Assembly: GCA_030849805.1 (NCBI GenBank)
Contig: JASANZ010002191.1
Span: 1 to 64,000 of the forward strand
Direction of reading: 5' to 3'
DNA length: 64,000 nucleotides
From: Sergeia podlipaevii
Taxonomy: Eukaryota; Euglenozoa; Kinetoplastea; Trypanosomatida; Trypanosomatidae
A program made the translations under genes and the position numbers. The number at the start of each line of letters is the position of its first letter. The first letter of the stretch is position 1. The notes under the pieces were generated by a model that saw only the letters and a program-made list of their open reading frames with translations, made no database searches and had not been told where the DNA came from. This document shows, piece by piece, positions 47,928-56,400 of this stretch.

Positions 47928-49343
47928 TAGCGATGAAGCTCTCTCTCTCTCACACAAGGACTAGAAGATGTATGCAAAGTAATGAAATGTACTTTGTTGT
48001 TGTTGTTGTTGTTGTTGACTTATCTTGCCTTCCCTCTTCTTTGTTTCTGCTAACGTGTTTTGTGTATATGCGTAGCTCAATGGCTTAAAAACAGATTTCC
48101 AAAACTTTTCGATGATCGTAATAATAAGGAGAAAAATATAGTAGCTTTATATGAAACTATATTTCAAGGTGTATAAAAATGAATGCTTGCTTTTCTTTTT
48201 TCTACGTGTGTATGTTAGATACACAATCACAAGGAACAAGTAATGACGTATAAACTGAACACAGATGATTTTAAAAATAAAAATAAAGAAAACAAAAAAA
48301 AAGATGCACATGTCATTTGATGCAGAAAAAAAAAAACATATTTTCTCAAAAGAAAAGGTCCATTATAGAGCATTCATTGACATCGCAGCAAGCACGAATG
48401 TCGGGATAGCTGAAATGATTCGAATCATTCATAGACACCTGTAAGCGTGTCATTCAAACATTGCAATTCAGGGGGGAGAGATAAGAAAGAAAAAGAAGAA
48501 GGAGAGAAGAACACTCAACGGTTTCCTTTCTATGTCGCAAAAAAAAAAAAAAAAAACGACCCTAGCGAAGCACACATACACACACACACACAAACACAAA
48601 CGTAAGTCCTAGCCACGCAAAATAAGTAAAAGAACACGTAAAGAAACAACAAGAAAAACAATAATTGAACACAAATGTAGAAAAAAAAAGAGGGGATAAA
48701 CAATGACAAAAAGCTACAAAAACATAGCATAAAACACAAGATGCTTTTCCTTGTTAAAGGTACAGATAGATTGTTAGTTTGATGTTTATCACTTTCTTCC
48801 GATTCAATCAAAAATTTCTGCTTTTTTTTAGCAACGAAAGAAAGCATAAATATTGAAAACAATATCAAAAAAAAAAAAAAAAGAAATCGCGGATGCAACC
48901 CAGAAGAAGAAAAAAAAAAGAAAAAGAAATAAAATAATAATGCATACGTCATACAATATTCCTACATGGGTACCCCATACCAAAAAAAACATAAATCCGC
49001 CGCCTGCAGTGCCCGTAGTCTCTCGCTTTCTCTCAATGTATCCTTTTCGTTCTCCTTCACGCACATACTGAGAGAGAGACACGTGCATAGAAAAAAAAAA
49101 ATACAATTCCCTTGACAAACACCTTCAAAAACATATATTTTGTAATAATGAAAACAAAAAAAGCAACTATAAATACACAGCCAAGCTACATAAATAGTGA
49201 TAATAATAATAATAACATATATGCAAGTAAAACAATCAAAAAAGAAAAGAAAACGTATTCAGAGGAAAGCCAACGCGTTTGCTTGGTTTCATTTCTTCTA
49301 CGATGATTCAAATTCTGTTTGAAAAAGAAGATGAAACCTTCTT
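47928..49343. other. Long spacer, low complexity
   Basis: A TTG repeat (47994-48017), CA runs (48573-48590), A17 near 48540 and A15 near 48870. A possible acceptor for the sorting nexin is CTTCTAG with AG at 47962-47961. The Phe/Leu-rich frames are not believed. No RNA gene recognised. Confidence 0.6.
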
Positions 49344-51191
49344 CTACAATTGCCGGTAGAAAAGCATATACGCGCGATCCACCGCCGACATCACTTCCTT
49401 CGTATCTACCTCCGAGATATTGTTGTCATTACAGTGATACCACTTGTCCATTTGGCTGCGAAACCGCTGCGCGTGACTGCTAGTGCTCTTGTTACACGGA
49501 GAGTCTGTTTCTGCATGCGTATGCACACACACATAGCTGGTATAGTGGCCAGAGGACTCCGTTCCAGTATGGCAGCAAACACCGTACAGGTAGTATCGTT
49601 GAGTGCCAATGCTAAATGTATGGGGGTAGACCACTTTGGCACAATTTTTCTTACCTTGATGAGTAAAACGGTTGAGGTGAATAACAAGCATGCGCGGCCA
49701 CGACATCACCCGCGACCACCGCCGCCCGTCCCGCAGCTTCTTGCATCGTGTGCAAAGCAGCTGATTCCCACCAGTAAGTATCTCCATGGTATCATCCGCG
49801 AATGATTGTCGAAGAATATCGTCAACAGAAAGAGAGCTGGAGGAGTCCTTGAATGAAAATAAAAAGCGTCCCTTGCGCTGCGTAGTGGATGCACCGCCGC
49901 TACCATCCCCCTCTCCCTTGCGCGTGCTGTTCGGACTCCTAGAAACTGGAAGAGACAGATCGAGAAACGGATCAAAGGTCATCGATGCAAAGCCGCACAC
50001 TTGGCATTCACATCGTGAGCGTAGCACACCGCCAAAGTAATCGTACACCGTGGAATCATCGACGGAGCGCAGGCGTCGCACCCACCGCTGCATGGCCTCA
50101 CTCTCCGACTCCTTCTCCACATCTTTTACTTCCTCATACGGTGCGCTGCGTCCAGCCCCGCGGTTAATCTCATCGTGCACCACGTAGAGAATGGTGCGTA
50201 GAAACTCATGCGCGTCGTTCTGGCCATTCGTATCAAACTCGCTGTTGTAGCCCGCAGCGGCCTGCTTGATGCTAAGAAGTAGCTGACCTGGTGTAATGCG
50301 AGGTGACGCGGTGCCAAGCTCAACTAGAGAGGAAGTAGCCGGTAGGTTAACCGCAAGAAAGCTCGACTGTCTTGACCCTGTGAGCTGCTTGATAGAGTCG
50401 CCACGTCTGTTCTTCAGGACCGCCACCAGGCTTTTTTCGTCATGAGATAGCGCAGCCAGCAGCCCTGGTGTGTGCAATATGCACTGCAGTGTTGCATTCA
50501 TATAGCACGTTGCACCGAAGTTGCGCAACTCCAGCGGTGCATGACAAAACTGTGAAACAGCAGCGTGCGAGGCGCCTACACTGCCGTTTGCCGCGGCGAA
50601 GCTAGCAACGCTGGTCGAAGTGCTCTCGCTACCTTCAGAAAATGCGTGCCTGCCCTGAAAATTGCCGGTAGAACCAGAAGATGGAAAATGGGGTGGCACA
50701 GACTCATAAGAGGAGGCCACCGCTCGCACGCTGCTGCTGTGTGCGTGTTGTCCCATGTTGCCACTGCTGGCTGTGCTGAGATGAGAGGGGGGATGGAAGT
50801 TGCTGTTGCAGCTTGCATTGTAGCCATAGTTGCCCTGGCTTTCAACACTCCTACTATCATTGTAGCTAGAAGCAGTGTCCATGTTTACCGCGTTGGCAGC
50901 ATCCACGATAACGGGAGTGAGTGGCTGCAGCTGCAGGCGTACAGGGAGTGGGTTAGGCGTGCTCAAAGACACTCCTCTTCCAGTTCCATCAAACAACGAG
51001 ATGGTCTTTCGAGGCCCTCGCACAGGTCTATGTGGGGATAATTGGTACTGCTGTTGCTGCAGGTGAAACTGATTCTGAATGTACCGTGGAGATACCGTCA
51101 CCCCACCGCCGCCAGCGGAGGCCGCGCTGGAGCTATTGCACCGATTGAGGCCATACTGGTCTAAAGCCGTCTGATGTATGCCTTCCTTCAT
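49344..51191 (-). CDS. Ubiquitin-specific protease, catalytic part (3' fragment of a frameshifted gene)
   Basis: If read from its first ATG (51191) this is 615 residues. After a Ser/Gln/Gly-rich lead, the USP domain runs from about 222 to the C-terminus. The Cys box LRNFGATCYMNATLQC has catalytic Cys229. The His box GHYTSYV has His549 and is followed by WYHCNDNNISEV. The zinc ribbon is made of CECQVC and CTRCKK pairs. All catalytic residues are present, so it should remove ubiquitin from proteins. The frame is open upstream of the ATG to about 51270, and its lead continues the composition of the fragment at 51188-51970, so both are probably one protein of about 875 residues broken by a one-base frame change between 51190 and 51270. 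Confidence 0.88.
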   Translation of the reverse strand: MKEGIHQTALDQYGLNRCNSSSAASAGGGGVTVSPRYIQNQFHLQQQQYQLSPHRPVRGPRKTISLFDGTGRGVSLSTPNPLPVRLQLQPLTPVIVDAANAVNMDTASSYNDSRSVESQGNYGYNASCNSNFHPPSHLSTASSGNMGQHAHSSSVRAVASSYESVPPHFPSSGSTGNFQGRHAFSEGSESTSTSVASFAAANGSVGASHAAVSQFCHAPLELRNFGATCYMNATLQCILHTPGLLAALSHDEKSLVAVLKNRRGDSIKQLTGSRQSSFLAVNLPATSSLVELGTASPRITPGQLLLSIKQAAAGYNSEFDTNGQNDAHEFLRTILYVVHDEINRGAGRSAPYEEVKDVEKESESEAMQRWVRRLRSVDDSTVYDYFGGVLRSRCECQVCGFASMTFDPFLDLSLPVSRSPNSTRKGEGDGSGGASTTQRKGRFLFSFKDSSSSLSVDDILRQSFADDTMEILTGGNQLLCTRCKKLRDGRRWSRVMSWPRMLVIHLNRFTHQGKKNCAKVVYPHTFSIGTQRYYLYGVCCHTGTESSGHYTSYVCVHTHAETDSPCNKSTSSHAQRFRSQMDKWYHCNDNNISEVDTKEVMSAVDRAYMLFYRQL

Positions 51192-51970
51192 ACTAGGTGC
51201 GCCAGAAGGCACGCTGTTGCTTTTTCCAGTGAGACAGCCCCATAGTTGCTGGAGTGGTTGCCTGGGGCTGAGCGGCTACCATAGGCTGCAGGCTGCGCAA
51301 CGTCCTTAGAAAGTGGTGCGAGCACAACTACTTTCCCCCCTGGACGAAGCACTGGTTGCGGGTGGATGGCACCCAGTCTAAGTGTAGTAGAGCCCGGTGA
51401 GGCCCTGCTTGCTCCACCAGAAGTGGAAGAGTTGAAGGACGGTATGCTTGTCGTACTGCGATTGCCCCATTTCATGTTGGCACCAGCCTCCTCTGCCCCA
51501 CCTCTCATGGTACCACCAGACTGGGATGAATAGGAACTCCCATTAACTGGTGCGCTACAGTTGTTGTAATTCTTTTGCCGTTGCTGTTGCTGCTTAAGTT
51601 GATATCCACCACCACCATTGCTGCTACCACCATCAGCACCGGCATCACTGAGACCGCTCGTCGCACCATATGCGCGCGCACGTTCTGACAGTTGTTGAGA
51701 AGTATTAGAAAAGTGATTCACAGATGTAATGGTTTGCCGAGAGGAGCGCGAACCGTTGCTCTCGCCACCGCTGGCGGCGAAACTACGCGCAGGCTGCAGA
51801 GATGACAAAGCGGAGCTACTATCCACCGCTTCGAGAGGCATATAATCAACGTCGTCGTCAGATCGCATCGCAGCTGTCGTCCCACTGTTGCAACTAACAT
51901 TCCTTGGTAGACTAGTGGATTGAAAGAAGCTTCCCCCGCTAGGGGGAAGTCCAGTTTTACTAAGATACAT
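51188..51970 (-). CDS. N-terminal fragment of the ubiquitin-specific protease gene
   Basis: A 260-residue frame starting with a true ATG and ending TGA at 51190-51188. That stop overlaps the ATG of the catalytic fragment as ATGA. The sequence is Ser/Gly/Asn-rich with a poly-Gln stretch (LKQQQQRQ), has no known domain and is probably disordered. It matches the composition of the first 200 residues of the following fragment. An A5 homopolymer (GGAAAAAGC on the - strand, near 51222) lies in the overlap and is a likely point of a base-count error. It could alternatively be a separate short gene, which I think less likely since no spacer or acceptor lies between them. Confidence 0.65.
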   Translation of the reverse strand: MYLSKTGLPPSGGSFFQSTSLPRNVSCNSGTTAAMRSDDDVDYMPLEAVDSSSALSSLQPARSFAASGGESNGSRSSRQTITSVNHFSNTSQQLSERARAYGATSGLSDAGADGGSSNGGGGYQLKQQQQRQKNYNNCSAPVNGSSYSSQSGGTMRGGAEEAGANMKWGNRSTTSIPSFNSSTSGGASRASPGSTTLRLGAIHPQPVLRPGGKVVVLAPLSKDVAQPAAYGSRSAPGNHSSNYGAVSLEKATACLLAHLV

Positions 51971-52145
51971 GAATGCGGCCGATAGCGGAGAGAAGTTCGC
52001 TATGCAAGAGGTCGACGCGACAGGATACGGCGACGTGAACTAAGTAGACAGTGCTGCCTTATCGGTTTGCTTAACTCTTCGCAAAGTGGACTCAGTTATT
52101 GTTTGGTATCGAGCTTGCATTCAGAGCGTGACGCTACACCATGCA

Positions 52146-52179
<34 letters not shown>

Positions 52180-53408
52180 GAACACGAAGAGAAAGTAAAG
52201 CGTATTATATAGCAGCCTCAGCGCAATTTGTTTGATTTATATGATATATAATAATTAAAATATAAAAATAAGAAAATAAAATGTATGCAAGGATACCTCT
52301 AAAATAAAAAGAGCGTATAACAGAAAAAAAAAATGGGAGCACCAATTGAAACTAGAAAGAGAGATTAAGAAAAAGACAATAAAAAGGAAAAGAGCAAGTA
52401 CAAGAAGTGAATGTATATTGCTCGTCTTCCTTTCTACTTCCAGCACTTGCAGACAAAACCTAAGATAAGTGGATATATATATATAGATAGATATTACGCC
52501 CTCCCCCCGCCCTTTGGCAAGTGTATGATTGTAGTTTGAGTAGGCGGGCGTAGACTTGTACGTTCGGGATTATACTGCCACCCCTCAGCCTCACCTTTTT
52601 CAGCTAGTTGGCTTGAAGAGTTGTGTATCTCTCCTCCTTTTACTATACTTCGCTATATGGGTAAAAAAAAAAACAAGTAATAGATGAAACGGAAAGAACA
52701 GTTTTTTTTTTTAAAAAAAAAAAAAGAGATTATAGTGCGAATGAATATAGAAGATACAAACACAGTTGTTCGACAGAAAAGATGAAGTATCAATGTTTCT
52801 TTTCGCTTGTGCTAAATTCACGCGTGCTCAAAACCTTACAGCATTCCGCTCACTTGCATATGAATGCGTAGCGCATATCATTTCTTCTTTTTTTTTTATC
52901 TAGTTTAATCATTTCCATTGAAATAGCCATTCTATGCATATATTCAGCTACTGATTTCTTTCGCTTTCCTTTTTTTTTCTCCATTCCCTCTTACATCTTT
53001 ACATACAACACTACAGCTCTCTTGATTGTCAGACACATGCCGTTGAAACAAACAAACAAACAAAAACCAAAAGGGCACCAATAAAGGAAAGAAAAAAAAG
53101 AAAAAAAAAATCGTAGACAAACACATCATCTCTGCAATAAGCACTATTGGTACATATACATGACAACAAACAACATATAAAAAAAAAAAATTCATTCGTG
53201 CGCAATGAGGGCTAGAAAGAGAAAGAAAAAAAAGAAAGAAAAGACGTATAAGGAAGAACGCAAGTGAAATGTATAACAAGGAGCTCCCCAGCACACCGCC
53301 ATTTTGTCCGCCACCTTTCACTGGCGTTGCTCTGAATCCTCTCTCATCTTCCCCTTCTCCCCCCTCCCCTAGCCCTTTTCCCATCATTCTTGCTGCGTCA
53401 CTGGTCGC
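51971..53408. other. Long spacer
   Basis: The first 100 bases are GC-rich; the rest is AT-rich. It has a CA run (52144-52168), a T11A13 palindrome (52702-52725), A tracts, and T/C-rich sequence (53325-53375) just after the stop of the NLR-like gene. A 147-codon frame (52944-53387) is a Phe-rich translation of homopolymers and is not believed. Confidence 0.6.
52144..52168. repeat. CA dinucleotide repeat
   Basis: Uninterrupted CA run of about 25 bases in the leader region of the protease gene; a likely length-variable microsatellite. Confidence 0.85.
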
Positions 53409-56400
53409 CTAATGCAACGGGGACCACAACGTCAGCATCGTCACGTTGCCCGACACATCACCAATTGCGATTTCAGCTGCACTAGCCGAAGCGCCAACGC
53501 CATTCTTCTCAACAGCTAGTGGTGCCTTCGACACATCTAAGCAAGTTGCCTCATTCTCGAGTAGGAACTCACCATGAACACCGACAAAGCAATCGCCTGA
53601 CGACACGCGCGCAAAGGCGCTCAGGGCTGACAGATTCCAGTACTTGAGTATGCGGAGGTTACCAACGGCAAGCAACGCACTACTATCGCGACGGAATGAA
53701 AGGCCGAGAATATCTGTAACAGCGCAGAGCCTGAAAGCGGAAAGGACAACAACTGGCTGATGTTCTTCCCCACTGGCATCGTCTGCAGCAAACTGCTTCC
53801 AGTTGAGCCTAAAGAGCGCAATGCGGCCATCTTCAGTGGCGATTGCCAGCCACTGATGATTGGGCGATGTCGCAAAGTGGCGCACCCGCGCAGTCCCACG
53901 TTTCTTCTCGTCCACCGCCTTGCCAGCGCCTTTCGAACTGTGAGGTGGCGCGCGTGTGGTCATGAGAGAATCACCCCGCTTAGGAGCCTCAGTGGACATG
54001 GTAGCAGTGGCAGCGGGAGAGGCAAGAGCGGCAAGAGCTGGAATGGAGAACTGAGCAATGATGCGCTGACGATGCAAGTCAAGCAGGCACACACGTGCGC
54101 TATTCACAGGCTGCACCAACACATAGCGGCTCACGCGTTCCTCGAGATGCTTTTCGTCCTCAAACCCATTGACAAGGTTTGGCGGGCACGGCTCATAGCA
54201 CCACTCCGCGCGGCGCACCGCCCCAATATTGAGCGTCACCACTGACGTAGCGGGTGATGATGCAGAGTCAAAAGTAGGCGCCATGTGCCACGTTCGGACT
54301 GTTGCGTTGGCAGTAGTAGTGAAGCACTCATCGTCTATCAGGCTGGGCAGTAGTTGAATGTAGTTGCGCTGCGTGTGGATAGAGGCTTCACCCTGGCCAG
54401 ATTGCTGCTCTTCCTCTCGCTCCTGCTGCTGAGGTGAAAGAAGATCGGAGGGCCTCAGAGTGACGAGCAACTGGCCCTTCTCGGTGCTAAAGACACGCAC
54501 GGTGAGGTCATCCGTAGCCACAAAGTAGTACCGTCCACGTGCAGAAAATGCACAACTGCTAATGGGCGAAGAAAAATACTCGCCACTGTTGCGCGAGATG
54601 AGTTTGCCAAACGCGGCGTCGTAGAGGTACACCAGTCGGTCATCCGTCACGGCCGCCACGTACGCACTAGTCGCACACACAGCAACGCGGCGCACACGGG
54701 AAGTGGGCTGACGACCGTAAAAGATCGCAGCACCGTTCACGGGGTTCGACCAGCAGATAGAGCGGTCGTTGCTCCCGGTGACGAGATAGCGGCCGTTGGG
54801 GTTGAACTCGGTGCTGACAATAGCGCCAAGATGCAGACGTGCGCGACGAGCATTCGTGACGCTGAAGAACACCGTTGCGTCCTCCTCCACCTCGTCACTC
54901 ACACGGGTAGCCGCATCGTTGCCGCCGCCACTGTAGGCTGCTGCTGCGCGTCGATACTGCTCTGCATTTTGGGCTTTGGTATACGAGATTTGATGCACCA
55001 ACTTGTGCAGGTATTCCTTTGCGTCCATCTGAACGAAGCCGGAACCCTCCACCCGCTCCACCGCAATTTGAAGCACAAGATGGGGGTGCTCCAGCAAGGT
55101 CGCACTGTGCGCACGCACAAAGTACACGTAGTCGCGATGGCGAGAGAGAACCGGGGGCAGCTGGCGCAGCTGGCTTTCCCTCATCTTCTGCAGATCCGGT
55201 GAGGAAGGGCGGGCAGTGTTGTCAGGCTGTGTGTTGCCCTTCACAAAAGTGCCGGTAAAACACTTCCCAGTCTGAACGTCCTCATCAGCCCCACCAGCGC
55301 TCGCATTGACCGCAGCCCCAATGTCCTCACCGAGCAAGTACCTTTCGTGCCTCAGATTGAACGCACCGATGAGATCGCGTGTAAACTGATAGGCAAGTTT
55401 GCTGCGATAGACAAGCGTCAGGAACGGTGCCGAAAGTACCACTCGATCGAAGAGCCGCCACATACCAGCTTGAGCAAGATGGTATGGCAGTTCCTTCACC
55501 GCATTGCGCTCAAAGGCGCTAGTGGGAGATAGTGTGCTGCTGAGCACTGTACTGGCAGACGTCTGCTTCGCATTCCACTTACTGCCGTCATTGCTGCTAC
55601 TATTCATATCCGCGCGCTCCGCCATCATAGCACGCTGCACCGTCTTCATGTAATGCTGCGCAAGCACGCCATGCCACACCTCCTTGTCCGCCTCTGCTGT
55701 ACAGTCAAAGCGCAAATGTGCCTTGGCAAGTGCCGCAATAAATGATCGAGAGTGGAGACGGACTCGGCTCCTCAGTGCATTACCATCGCAGCACCCACCC
55801 GCAGCGCCGGAGTCTGCTTCTAGCGCAGGACGCAAGACGCGTATAATCTGGTTAAAACGACGTGGAACAACCTTGAGTAGGGCACGCAGTTCTGGCTCCA
55901 AGATTCCCCACCGCGCGACCATCAAGAGACCAGCCACTCGATGAGTAAGCGGGGAGCCGGCGACGGCGAAGAGGTTGTCAAGCACACGATTGGCAGCCTC
56001 GGCGACAGTACCTGGAAACTGCTGAAGGAGATGGGTCTGCGATTGAAAGCTAGGCACCTCGTTGTGGCTTTGCACGGCGTCAATGAGGTAACGAAGGTAC
56101 TCAGGAGAGTGTGAGTCAGCCTTATCGCGGCACAAGACGAAGTCATCATCGGACAAGTTGACGCCAAGTCGCTCCAGCGCGGCAGGGCTCAGCATCTGCT
56201 CCACATCGTTGGCAGAGCACGGGCCGGTTGGCAGCACCTCAACACTGTCGCGGCCACGACCGGCCAACGCCTTGAGCCTCTCATTGCCTTCCACGCACGT
56301 TGCGATAATACGCACATTGCGGCTAAGGCACATGGGCATAAATAACATCTGCTGCAGAGCAGCGTTGGCGGCATTGCGCGCACGCGCCTTGCGAGATGCC

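Noticed and set aside
48530..48952. 140-codon Phe-rich frame on the - strand
   Set aside because: Reads through A17 and A15 tracts of the + strand; composition artefact.
52944..53387. 147-codon frame rich in Phe on the - strand
   Set aside because: Phe, Leu and Ser runs come from T tracts; no domain and no acceptor-plus-ATG arrangement.
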